Assembly (NCBI RefSeq): GCF_947242115.1
Contig: NC_074712.1
Coordinates: 15,708,666-15,772,665, forward strand
Direction of reading: 5' to 3'
DNA from: Biomphalaria glabrata
Lineage: Eukaryota > Mollusca > Gastropoda > Planorbidae
Length of the DNA: 64,000 bases
The position numbers and the translations under genes are program-made. The notes under the pieces are model-generated. The model did no database searches. It had not been told where the DNA came from and saw only the letters and a program-made list of their open reading frames with translations. Positions 21,701-29,800 of this stretch are shown here, piece after piece (the first letter of the stretch is position 1; each line of letters opens with the position of its first letter).

Positions 21701-22684
21701 ATCAAATTTCTAAGATCAAAGTAATGTTCATTGTTTAATTCGCACTTGTGCTCTTGCTCTATGGTGTTCTTGATATTTTTTAGTGTTTAGTTTGTAAATT
21801 TTTTAAATCTCTTACAAGCTTCATCTTCTCATAGTTTACGTTTTTGTAAGTTAATAGTTCACATAGAACTAACTTTCATTCTCTGGCACTGTCAGGGTTG
21901 ATTGTCGTTAAAGAGAAACAAAATTCACTGTAGTCCTCTTAACAGAACCAGTCAGACATTATTATTATTATGTTAGAAACGAACTAGTATTCATTCTCTG
22001 GCGCTGTCAGGATTGAGTTTCGTTAAAGAGAAACAAAATTCATTGTAGTCCCTTTATTGGCTTCCACTGAGAAATTTTTTGGTGATGTGGCAGGTCTGCA
22101 TCAGTACTGCTCTCTGACAGGCAACGAGGATGTTCCTAGGAATGTTAAGGGCTTTGAAGGTATATGTGAGATCAGTTGTTATTATCCCCTCGGTTTATAT
22201 AACAATGGGGTACATTGTTATTTTGGATAACTTCCATAGACGCTTAATCTCCAAGCCTAGGTTCCCATAATTTCGTTGTTTTTCCATTTCCGTTGTTCTT
22301 AAGTTATGAGACAGTGGTACCGCGATGTCAATAATGGTAGCGGTTTTTTCTTTTTATCAATGAACAGCAGATCAGGGCGATTAAAAGCTACCGTTTTGTC
22401 AGTCAAAATAGGCCTATTATTATTATTATTATTACTATTATTATATTATTATTAACACTATTATTTTTAATTTTACTTTGTCAGTCCCAACAGTCATTCA
22501 CCGAATTCGGCTATCAGACAACCTTGACCTTGTAGTAGACGCTTACATCCATGGGCTGACTTCCTTGTTTCCAAGAACAAGATATGCCGTTGGATGGGAC
22601 AGCAAATACCTCTTCATACCTTTGTCGTATCTACCAACTTGGCTTGTAGACTGGTTGTTACACTACAGGATCGATTCACAATAA
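6624..22684 (+). CDS. SDR gene 1: RDH/17-beta-HSD6-like dehydrogenase (SDR9C), 5 coding exons
   Basis: Coding exons are 6624-6769, 9147-9322, 13867-14125, 16427-16587 and 22485-22684. They join to a 313-aa protein, close to the usual size of about 315 for this family. Residues 1-20 are hydrophobic (membrane anchor). TGCDSGFG (about 37-44) is the cofactor glycine motif and VNNAG (about 113-117) follows exon junction 2. The predicted catalytic residues are Asn140 (VNLFG), Ser167 (INTSS), Tyr179 and Lys183 (YTITK). EPGGF follows in exon 4. Family members oxidise retinols or hydroxysteroids with NAD at the ER membrane; the substrate here is unknown. Intron 2 has a GC donor. Introns 1, 2, 3 and 4 are swollen by repeats. 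This is the most diverged copy of the cluster. Confidence 0.85.
6770..7677. other. Gene 1 intron 1, left part
   Basis: AT-rich intron without a gene. It holds the tRNA-like relic at 7065-7135. No other element recognised before the 39-bp minisatellite. Confidence 0.5.
7065..7135 (+). repeat. tRNA-like SINE head (relic)
   Basis: Contains an A-box-like CAGCTCAGTAAAGCA and a B-box-like GTGTTCAAGCCCC at tRNA spacing. The first half does not pair as a tRNA acceptor stem, so this is a tRNA-derived repeat relic and not a tRNA gene. Confidence 0.4.
7678..8935 (+). repeat. Minisatellite, 39-bp unit, about 32 copies
   Basis: Each 39-bp unit carries the core CTCGAATTTACGAG, an imperfect palindrome, followed by CTGGTCCTATTCAATGTA. 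Units alternate between variants (TACTC/TATTC, GTAAT/GTACT, CTGGT/CTGAT), so blocks of several units have been copied together. The right-hand third carries ACTAGAATT instead of ACTCGAATT and is more degenerate. It lies in intron 1 of gene 1, ending about 210 bp before exon 2. Confidence 0.95.
9147..9322 (+). CDS. SDR gene 1, coding exon 2 (GC donor)
   Basis: 176 bp, the same length as in genes 2-4. Reads RLDKLGFKVFAGCLADDGKH through FLLDVRNNASIQSALN to PNTG. The exon ends ACAG followed by GCAAGT, a GC donor, where genes 2-4 have GTCTGT or GTCAGT. GC-AG introns are a known minor spliceosomal class, and the A at +3 and AGT after it fit a strong GC donor. Confidence 0.85.
9395..9482 (+). repeat. 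Dispersed repeat R1, partial
   Basis: CTGTCTGTCTGATAAAAAG followed by ATTATTTCTCCCAAACCC and CTCGGATCAAGT matches the left part of the R1 monomer. Confidence 0.55.
9731..10230 (+). repeat. Tandem duplication, two 249-bp copies
   Basis: Copies at 9731-9979 and 9980-10230 share GAGCTCCCCCAGCGCGGGGC, a GC-rich block able to fold (GCGGGGCGAAGCCCCGC in copy 1), then ATTCTGAGGTATCTACA and CGCGCCGTTCGGCGCATTTG. The short minus-strand frames across each copy are repeats of each other and not genes. Confidence 0.85.
10255..10510 (-). mobile_element. LINE relic inside the TIR element
   Basis: Minus-strand frames give RRMRFAGHVLRQNELRIRRV and LNVAQQRWLRQILGVSYRDR, a typical segment after the reverse transcriptase domain of non-LTR elements. 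The order is kept but the frame is broken. Only this short piece is present. Confidence 0.6.
11424..12306 (+). mobile_element. Solo LTR (fossil)
   Basis: Starts TGTTACAAATG and ends ATATGTAACA, with 5'-TG...CA-3' termini that form a short inverted repeat. It is flanked on both sides by ATAT, consistent with a 4-bp target duplication in an AT run. It contains a TATA-like CTATATAAG at about 11758-11766 and an internal duplication of about 160 bp in its left part (11432 onward and 11590 onward). No internal coding region accompanies it, so it is the product of LTR-LTR recombination. The family is probably Ty3/Gypsy or BEL, not resolved. Confidence 0.65.
12475..12600 (-). mobile_element. tRNA-derived SINE family B, partial
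   Basis: GTTCCTTCAGAGTTGA, CCTCCCGCAGGACG, GGGCAGGGTTCGA and GACAGTCCAGCACGC are shared with the copies at 47145, 48985, 62385 and 63405. On the minus strand the B box GGTTCGAACC is partly deleted here and the A box region follows. Confidence 0.5.
12610..13866. other. Gene 1 intron 2, right part
   Basis: AT-rich intron sequence with poly-C and GTC patches near 12630 and no coding region or recognised element up to the acceptor TTTTTTTTTCAG before exon 3. Confidence 0.5.
13867..14125 (+). CDS. SDR gene 1, coding exon 3 (catalytic exon)
   Basis: 259 bp, the same length as in genes 2 and 3. Encodes LWGLVNNAGILGNIAFSEF through MEVNLFGLIEM, RVINTSSCFGRF and VYTITKFGVEAYSDIV, so all four predicted catalytic residues lie in this exon. 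The donor is GTATGA. Confidence 0.9.
14438..15939. mobile_element. hAT-like element with 8-bp TSD, carrying a SINE
   Basis: Left end CAGGGGCGGACTGG (14438-14451). The right end CCAGTCCG (15932-15939) is the matching inverted repeat without its last six bases. Both sides carry GCTAGGTT (14430-14437 and 15940-15947), an exact 8-bp target duplication. There is no transposase frame, so it is non-autonomous. A SINE lies inside at 15303-15551. The superfamily is inferred from the TSD length and CAG terminus. Confidence 0.7.
15303..15551 (-). mobile_element. tRNA-derived SINE family A copy
   Basis: Starts GTAAAGTTCCCCTTTCAGACC on the plus strand, runs through TGTCATGTGACCAG and ACGACCAACCGCCTTTAC, and ends near GGTTCGGAAGCCAACCGC. 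The tRNA-like head is damaged. The two opposing short ORFs across it are chance frames. Confidence 0.8.
16209..16324 (+). repeat. Short tandem repeat, about 14-bp unit
   Basis: Repeats of ACACCAAATATTAT, about eight units, decaying to the right (CACTAAATATTA). It lies in intron 3 of gene 1, about 100 bp before exon 4. Confidence 0.85.
16427..16587 (+). CDS. SDR gene 1, coding exon 4
   Basis: 161 bp, as in genes 2 and 3. Reads KEMYSRGVKVILLEPGGFKT through DNAPEELSSQFKGFLKK. The first codon is completed by AG from exon 3 (Arg). The donor GTAAGT follows a single T. The frame continuing past 16587 is intron. Confidence 0.9.
16658..20218 (+). repeat. Minisatellite, 19-bp unit, roughly 190 copies
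   Basis: Unit GAGACGTTTAGTTTGTTGA with a 17-bp short form lacking one GA, and point variants (ATTTAG, GTGGAG, GATACG, TCTTGAG). Variant strings recur as blocks: the run GATACG, GTGGAGAG, TTAAGAG, TTCAGAG appears from about 17307, 18502 and 19388, showing higher-order duplication of about 0.9-1.2 kb. The array fills most of the first half of gene 1 intron 4. There is no open frame of note. Confidence 0.97.
20455..20575 (-). repeat. Dispersed repeat R1, partial
   Basis: CTTGATCCGAGAATGGG, AGAAATAACGTG and ACCAGACAGACA are the reverse complement of R1 marker blocks. Confidence 0.55.
20605..20818 (+). mobile_element. SINE family A copy, degenerate, containing a minisatellite unit
   Basis: GGTGGTAAAGCG, then AATTCGAATCC (B box) and GAGTACTGG follow the SINE head. 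CTCCGAACATTAGTT, GACATCCATGTTGACA and GAGGGAACTTTAC follow the body and tail. Between the A and B boxes, 20625-20645 is identical over 21 bp to units of the 19-bp minisatellite ending 400 bp upstream. Confidence 0.55.
20935..21260 (+). repeat. Minisatellite, 35-bp unit, about 8 copies
   Basis: Units contain CAATGACACCATTTGGTCAA and GTCAACATTTTACTT. The left-hand units are shortened forms lacking the ACACCATTTGG part. Located in gene 1 intron 4. Confidence 0.9.
21386..21632 (-). mobile_element. tRNA-derived SINE family A copy
   Basis: Plus-strand view: TGTACCCCTTAAAGACCT, TGTCAGGTGGCCAGCACAAC, CCAACCGCCTTTAC, TTAGAGTTGGGTGGACT, then GGAACTCGAGACC and GGAAGCTAAACGCTTTACCA, the reverse complement of the tRNA-like head. 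Diverged but complete in outline. Confidence 0.75.
21868..22405 (-). mobile_element. LINE C-terminal fragment
   Basis: Minus-strand frames give RPDLLFIDKKK, then after one shift IIDIAVPLSHNLRTTEMEKQ, LGLEIKRLWKLSKITMYPIV and NIPRNILVACQRAVLMQTCH. This is the conserved C-terminal domain that follows the reverse transcriptase in many LINEs. The 3' flank holds two copies of a block of about 112 bp (CTCTGGC.CTGTCAGG and GTTAAAGAGAAACAAAATTC, at 21876 and 21996). It lies 80 bp before exon 5 of gene 1, separated by an ATT repeat. Confidence 0.7.
22485..22684 (+). CDS. SDR gene 1, coding exon 5
   Basis: Follows the acceptor TACTTTGTCAG. Reads PTVIHRIRLSDNLDLVVDAY, YIHGLTSLFPRTRYAVGWDS and LPTWLVDWLLHYRIDSQ, then TAA. 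The C-terminal membrane-proximal region matches genes 2 and 3, but the tail after LPTWLVDW is diverged. Confidence 0.9.
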
Positions 22685-22749
22685 CTTATTTTTTCTTAGT
22701 TGATTCAATGAAAAGTTTAACCTATTTGTGCATTATTTGCGTTGAACAA

Positions 22750-22755
22750 AATAAA
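22750..22755 (+). terminator. Polyadenylation signal AATAAA, gene 1
   Basis: The first AATAAA after the stop, 65 bp downstream. It sits in a stretch homologous to the region after gene 2's stop, where AATAAA also occurs. Confidence 0.5.
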
Positions 22756-22824
22756 TCATGATCAAACTAACAAATTTTTTTTTCTGTTCGTCTATTATTA
22801 CAAATCTTATATCAATTTATTATG

Positions 22825-23160
22825 TCTGTCTGTTAAAATGTTTGTACACGTTATTTCTCCCAACTTCTTCTCTGATCAAGTTGAAACTTTGCACAATTAT
22901 TCATTGGCATAGACATGACATGAATCCATAACAAAAATTAACCAATTAGACAATTAATTACTAGTACTTAATTATTTTGATACCGACAAGGGAAATTAAT
23001 TCTACAGTATTCAGAGATATGGCTTAATATTTGGGGTTTTGTCCCCGTAGGTATTTATACGCGTTATACGCGTTAAAACTCAATTTTGAGCCCAACAAAA
23101 CATGAATCGATTAAAAAATTAATTATTTTGTTTGACAACGAAAAAGGAAATAACTTCTAC
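22825..23160 (+). repeat. Dispersed repeat R1, dimer
   Basis: Contains CTGTCTGTTAAAATG, CACGTTATTTCTCCCAAC, CAATTATTCATTGGCA, GACAAGGGAAATTAATTCT and a second shorter unit from 23085 (CAAAACATGAATC) to the ATAACTTCTACATTAATGAG block. Confidence 0.65.
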
Positions 23161-23161
23161 A

Positions 23162-23722
23162 TTAATGAGAAATATAATTGGAAACGTAAAGTTCTTCCCC
23201 CAAGAAACTTCTTTTATCAGATGCCACAGTTACGGGTATTGTTAAAAATATTCTGAGTGCAACAAAATAATTTGGGAAAGCAGTGTACCTTTCAGTAGTG
23301 GACAGATAAGCTAAAATGTCTACCAGAGTTTTGGTGGTATTTGGTAGAATATGTCTTACAGATTCCATATCATCTGCTAATTCTGGCCCATATATAATAT
23401 ATATCTGTTATCTTCTGACTGGTCTGATGATGACGTCAATGCTTGCTCAAGGCTCGCTGTAAACATTTGTATGTCATCAGGCTGAAGGCTCTTGAGGTGA
23501 CAAGAAACTCAAATAGATTGTGGTTTGATTTAAGCTGCTCAACTCTCATCTGTAAGGATTGAATTGCAGTGTCCACAATTCTGTTGAAGCAATTTATCCT
23601 GTTATAAAATATAATGGTTTAATTTAATAATTTATACCTACATCTAGCGCGGGGCCTATGAAAGCGCGGGGCCCACTGCGGCCGCATAGGTTGCAGTGGC
23701 CTACCTAAGGCAGGCCCTGCTA
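23162..23722 (-). mobile_element. hAT transposon 5' end missing: C-terminal transposase relic and one terminus
   Basis: Minus-strand frames read NCFNRIVDTAIQSLQMRVEQ, FEFLVTSRAFSLMTYK, then YFVALRIFLTIPVTVASDKR, which is the hAT dimerisation region of a ZMYM1-like transposase. The right edge near 23700-23722 (reverse complement CAGGGCCTGCCTTAGGTAGG) looks like a hAT terminus. A GCGCGGGGCC block is duplicated just inside it. I found no partner terminus on the left. Confidence 0.65.
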
Positions 23723-24747
23723 GAGACAGAGACTTAAACTGTGCTAAGTCATTGTTTTCCAGGCTGATTCAGGTGTTAATTTAGTTGGCCATCTTGTGTA
23801 GATAAGCTTTGCGCAGCTTGAATGTGGGCTTCAACTAATCATCGGTTTGCAACATGCGCTAACCTGCGTCTTCAACAACAGAAACATTAATTGACTGTTA
23901 ATTAGATCTATTAGCCTACAACTTCCAACCAAGACTTTTCGACCTCTAGACCTTCACATATTTCCGACGTGTGTCAAGGACGGAGTCCCATGAAACTTAC
24001 CGTGTGCGGTTTCATTGTGCACTCTGGACGGATGTGTCGAGAGACCTGGTAGCTTCGAGCATGGGCATGGCAAACGGGCCATAGTGTGAGCATCGCTGTC
24101 CTACATGAAACCGCTAGAAATCATTCTACAACTACACACTAAAATAATTAGCTCGATCTGGGGAGAAATCTCAAACTGTGACAGTTGAAGGGAGATCACC
24201 CAAGTCTAAGTCTGCTTCAGGAGGTCGGAGAACTTTATCAGGTATCTTATAATCTATCTTGACTTTGATATCATGTCTAAGAGTAAACTGTAATTTTTTT
24301 TTTTCTATAGCCTATACTCAATATACTGGTAGATCTACATCTAGTGATTCTAGTCCATGTACAAAGATTGCTGGTTAAGCCAGACTAAGATTAAGATCCC
24401 TTTTTTAACCTCGGCTATAATACAGTTATTATTATTGTTGTATTATTATTATTGTATTATTATTATTACTATTTATTATCCTGTCATTAAATAAATACAT
24501 AACATTGCTATACCTCCACACTAAAGAGAAAGTGCATTTAGGGCAAAGATTAAAAAATAACAAAGTAATCTGCTGCTTACTGTCTGCACAAAACCTGCTG
24601 AAACCGAACCAAGGCCTAATTGCACTGCACGAGTGCTTCTCAAACTATGGGGCATTGTATCTCGTCTAACTAGAATCTAGGCCTATTTATTTATTTCTAT
24701 TTGTATTAATCTTTTTTTTTTCATTGCAGTTATAAATTCATATTATA

Positions 24748-24839
<92 letters not shown>

Positions 24840-25086
24840 CAAATACAATTAGAAAATAAATTAATTTTGTATTCTTAGTGAGGAATTTCTGACTGTTTTC
24901 TTGAGACGCATCTAGATTCAAAACTTTCAAAATTACATGCTCTTGTGTATCGAATGTCTCTCACACTTCAATAATGGCCCAATAGCATCACTGTTAACTT
25001 CATTTCACCTACCCTCCTCCAACTAGGAAAAATAGTGAATTGTAGCAAACAAGGCCTGAACACTGGCCTGCAACGTCGTAACCTGT
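23723..25086. other. Intergenic between SDR genes 1 and 2, no gene seen
   Basis: No convincing coding region. It holds an (AT)n run at 24752-24837 and ATT-type microsatellites near 24425-24475. A hAT-end-like GTGCTTCTCAAACTATGGGG lies near 24632. Confidence 0.5.
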
Positions 25087-25164
25087 GGGCAGTGGAGACC
25101 AATATCTCGTTGCCTCGTCACAGGTCTGTATGACGTGGCAACGAGGTATTGTTTTCCACTGCCC
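25087..25164. repeat. Near-perfect inverted repeat (foldback)
   Basis: Left arm 25087-25123 begins GGGCAGTGGAGACCAATATC. Right arm 25126-25164 ends ATTGTTTTCCACTGCCC. The arms pair over about 37 bp with a few mismatches and almost no loop, so this is unlikely to be a microRNA precursor. It may be a foldback element or a local inverted duplication. Confidence 0.6.
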
Positions 25165-25669
25165 ATAGACTGCTATTATGAAGGTCAGGTCTACTTTTAC
25201 GATTGGTCTCGATTGTAGATGCCAAGAGAATAAATGTCTGAATCTCAAAATGCAGGAAAATGCTTTTTGGTCTAGTGGTCAAAACTGGTAAAAACGTGAG
25301 AGACACTGCGCAACAACATCCTTATGCGACTTGTTTTTAAATATTTTTATAAATGAATAGTTTCCGCTAAAGGGGAAAAAATGTTTAAAAATTATTGTAC
25401 AATATTAATATTAAAAACAATAATATTATGTATCAACTTATAAAACAATGTAGTCCCCATATTTTCATTCGTTCTCTTTTAGATTCTTTTATCCCATTTT
25501 GCAAGTAGCCTATTACTGAAATATTGAATTTGTTAAAGTGAAAAACCACGGGCCTGTTATGGGATGTGCTGCCTAGGTATTTCAGAAAAAAAATGTCACA
25601 AGGACTTATTATACATTTTCATGAATATGGCTACGTACGAGTAAGATCTGTTGTTATTTTTTTAATCAA

Positions 25670-25736
25670 TAGAAACCAAATGCACCAGTCCAGACATTAA
25701 CATTGTTGCATAGTTTTCTTCAACTACAAACTGAGA
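25670..25736 (+). promoter_or_regulatory. Conserved 5' leader of SDR gene 2
   Basis: Begins at an acceptor-like TTTTTTTAATCAATAG (AG at 25671-25672) and runs to the ATG. The same leader (TTTTCTTCAACTA, then GAGAATG) precedes genes 3 and 4. It is likely the 5' UTR part of the first coding exon, spliced to an unseen upstream exon. Confidence 0.4.
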
Positions 25737-25885
25737 ATGATCTGCATAGTCACTGTTTTCATATTGACGGCTATAACTTACTATATCTTTGACTACCTGT
25801 TGAGAAGACTAAAGGTTGGAGGATATCATAACAGGCATGTCCTAGTGACAGGGTGTGACTCAGGATTTGGTCAAAGAACTGTCAT
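25737..25885 (+). CDS. SDR gene 2, coding exon 1
   Basis: 49 codons plus two bases, ending TGCDSGFGQRTV before the donor GTAAGT. Nearly identical to exon 1 of genes 3 and 4, which dates these three copies as recent relative to gene 1. Confidence 0.9.
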
Positions 25886-26790
25886 GTAAGTACATACTTA
25901 ACATTGCTCAACACTAACTCTAGCATAAAGAAGAATAAGGTCTTTTTTAAATTAAATTTTTTTTTTAATTCTCATAGTACTTTAGATTTTTTGGACAAGG
26001 GAAGTTATAAATAATTCATTTGTTACTGAGACCAAAGAAGACAACGTAGATACTTTGGTTAACGAGGTATCTTTTCCTTGATCTCTGCAACCAGTTATTT
26101 GATTGATAATCTTAGCATATTTAGAAGGGTATTTGAAAAATATTTATTTTTTTGAAATAGTGCTGTTTACTTAAACGCTCAACTTGGGCACAAGTTGTTG
26201 TTGTTTTTTTTTCAAATCATCTTAAGTACACAACATTAACTGACACTCTATATTTTTATGTGATTTAATTAATAGAATTTTAAAATATTTAAATTTACTA
26301 GATATGCCTCATTCTCTACAGCAATATCAAGTATTCACAGAGATAGTAACAACACATACTTCACCACATACATTGTCACAATAATATATTTCATATTTTA
26401 TTCTTTGGCATAAATATTGACTTTATAGAATAACAAGAAAAACATAATTCGTTTGGCTCAATCATGTATATAAATTTGTAATAGAGTAGACTAACAATAA
26501 TAAATCTACGCCATTACAAATATTTTTACCAATTGATTTTGTTTAGCGCAGTTTAATGCTTTTAGCTTTCTCAATACGCTATGATCCTATCACTTGCCTG
26601 GATCAGTTGAAAAGGGGTAGGGGAGAAGAAGGGGGTATCTGGATGATTGCTTTTTAAATGCATTTATATATATAAATGGTTATGCTTGCCCTAGGTGTGG
26701 CAAAATATGTAGGTCACAGATGGGGCTGCGCAGCCACGGGAAATACTGCATTCCTCACTAATCTTCGGACTCGAAGACAAGCCTTATTGA

Positions 26791-26888
<98 letters not shown>

Positions 26889-29800
26889 ATGACATGATTA
26901 GGAAGTAGTTAGGAATTAGTTATTTGTTTCGGGAATAGGGTAAAGTTTTAATTAGCGACAAGTGACGTGACAGATCTTTAAAAAACAAGAACGCTCTAAA
27001 CGACGCTAGAAGGAGGACGCTTATTGTAAAGTAGTAGACTTGAGTACGACATTATTGACATCGGACGATTCCCTTTTGAGTATTAAACATATTGTTAGAA
27101 CAACATATCAGCGTCGACTACATATTTGATTGTTTCGGCCTTTCGCCGGTGTTACTGAAGTGTTGAATTCAGCGTTACCTACAGTCAGATCTACACTAGA
27201 CAGATTGTCAAGAATCAACACCGCGCAGAGGTCTTAACAACGTGGCGACCCCAGACTCGGAGCTCACTGGCATCAACGTTCAGAAGGATAGAAGCCCTCT
27301 GTTAGGAGGAGGCAAAAGTTAACGTCATCGGCCTAGTCTGCAGCTAGACCCTGATTATACAGCCACGTCGGCGAAGGAAAGCCAGTGAGATCCTGGACTC
27401 GTAGACCTAGGAGGTAACGAAATATAGATCTAGATCTACATTTGTAATTTGTAAACGCCCATACGTTGGGGCATCGTACTGAAGCCTGTAGTTCGGTATT
27501 GAGAAGGCTACAGTTTGCTGAAGGGAAGAAAACCGTCCTGTCGAAGCCGTACTGAAGAGATATCGCCTGCCCGGCATCTTGAGAACGAACGTGAAGGTCA
27601 CCTCTGCAAGGCCAAGATCGACCGTTGAGGTCACGCTGAAGAACTTGTGACGTAGGAACCATCTTACTGCCTACGGCACTTAAGTACAGTAGTGCTAATC
27701 TGATCTACGTCGCGGCTGAATCTGTGCTACACGTTAGATAGCCAGATAGCCGGTATTTTAGCACTGGACTTTGACTTTGTCGCTGTGTCAACTGTTGGAC
27801 CGTTCCAGTTTCACTTTGGACAGACGACCACCCGGAACCACCGTACCTGCCTTGGAACCAGCAACCGGAACCAGACTCTACGTCACCGACGAACCGGAGC
27901 CAGCCGACAGATCACCGTGAACCAGAACCAGACGCCGTACCACCGAAGAACCGGAGCCGTTGCAGACCAGTACCAAAGGACCTTGGAGAGCCGAAACGTT
28001 CGCTGTCTTTATCTCACCGCTAGGGAAGACATCGCCGTGAGCCTTGCCGCCGGGACAGACATTAGCGTAGGAAGAGTGGACCCGAGACTGACTGTGGAGT
28101 TATCGCCGCTTCTTAGACAGATAAGTCAAGTGTTATTTAACTACTTTCTCCTTAGAATAATTAGAGTCTGTAGGGAAGTGACCACTCGCTAGATTATCAC
28201 TACCAGGTTAAATCGTGGTGGATTGGGGATATCCTTAAAATTAGGTGTAATCTAGCAAGAGGTCCAGATATACGTTTAGCTGTTAATTCGTCCTGTGTGG
28301 GAATGTGAATCAGTTAGTTAATCATTTTTAGTAACGTCATGTATTAATTGTTTGCAATACTCCTGTCTTAAGTCTTACTGTCAGACGAAAGTCTCATTCA
28401 TTAGAACTAGATCTATAGTTTGGTGTTTAACGTATTTAGGTTTAATTTCATAGTTTATTTGTATGAGTAAGTTATATACACTCCTGGCTGTGAAAGCAGG
28501 TAAGAAGTAACTAAGATCTAGCGTAATCTAGACTAGATCTGGGGAACAATCGAGGTGAAGCCTGATTGCCCATTTGTAAATTTTAGTATTTGTAAATAGA
28601 CAGGTTGGTCTATTTACCGGCGACTCGTGTGAGTAACACGTAGTCGGTTGTGTGTGCGTGTGTCGCACAGCTTATTCAGTCGGGTCAAAGGGTAGCCTAC
28701 ACACTGGTACCAAGGATACTAAGTGTATCTTGGAAAGTACAGAAGTTATTAAAAGTCGGAGTTGGTAGTCTAGACGCTGAGGGTAGAGTGACGAATTTAA
28801 TTCATTGGAATCAAGAGATATTAGGAAGCCGCGGAGCGAGGTTACGCTCAAACGGTAATTTGATTTAAAGTATCATAAAGGTAATATGGCAACTGCTCCA
28901 GGGTACGACCTAGAAGAGTTTAGGAAAAAGCTAATCCAAGAGGCCAAGACAGAACTGGAACTACGCGGCAAAGAACTGGCCGCCTATGTGCAGCAGATGG
29001 TGGCGGCAGAAACAGACCGCAGAGAGCGGGAACGAGTCAGAGAAGCTGAAAGAGCAAGAGAAAAAGAAAAAGAAGAAGCAGATCGCATAGAGCGGGAAAA
29101 GGTTAGAGAGGCAGAAAAATTGGAAAGGGAAAAGGTTAGAGAGGCGGAACGGGTAGAGAGGGAGAAAAAAGAAGAGGCGGAACGCATCGAGAGGGAGAAA
29201 AAAGAAGAGGCGGAACGCATCGAGAGGGAGAAAAAAGAAGAGGCGGACAGAAAAGTGAGAATTCAAGTAGAACAGATGAGGATAGAGGCTGGTATAAGCG
29301 TGCCCACCGAAGGAAACAGCAACAATAGCGCCAACATAGAAAGCCATAGTAGCGCCGCATGGATGAAAAAGAAAATACAGCCTTTTGCGGAAGACAAAGA
29401 TGACATCGGCGACTATCTGAAACGCTTTGAAATTAAACTTGCAAAGTTTAATGTCCAGGAGAAGGAGTGGTCCGAAATCTTGTTGGACTTCGTACATGGG
29501 AAAGCCCTCACGATTTGCCAAAACCATGACCACGCCATGCAAAACAGCTATCAGGTGCTAAAAAAGGAACTGCTAAACGCATACGGGCACAACGCGGAAA
29601 CGTTCCTAAAGAAGTATTACGAAAACACTCCATCCAGCCAAGTTGATCCACAAACAACTATCAACTCAGAGAAAGACTTCTTCACTAAATGGCTCGGATT
29701 CGAGAATGTAGAGAACACCTACGAGGGGTTGAAGAACTTTATTCTGATTGATAATTTTATCAATAAGTGCGACCCTCAGTTACAGTCCTTTGTAAAAGAG

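Noticed and set aside
25087-25164. microRNA precursor
   Set aside because: The loop is about two bases, too small for a pre-miRNA, and there is no sign of a conserved mature arm.
27785-28192. 135-aa plus-strand frame in the leader of the LTR element
   Set aside because: Driven by repeated ACCGGAACC motifs, open in more than one frame, and without any recognisable domain; it precedes the real gag start.
28961-29542. 193-aa minus-strand frame rich in Phe and Leu
   Set aside because: It is the antisense of the charged repeat region of gag; Glu/Arg-rich codons read backwards give Phe/Leu/Ser.
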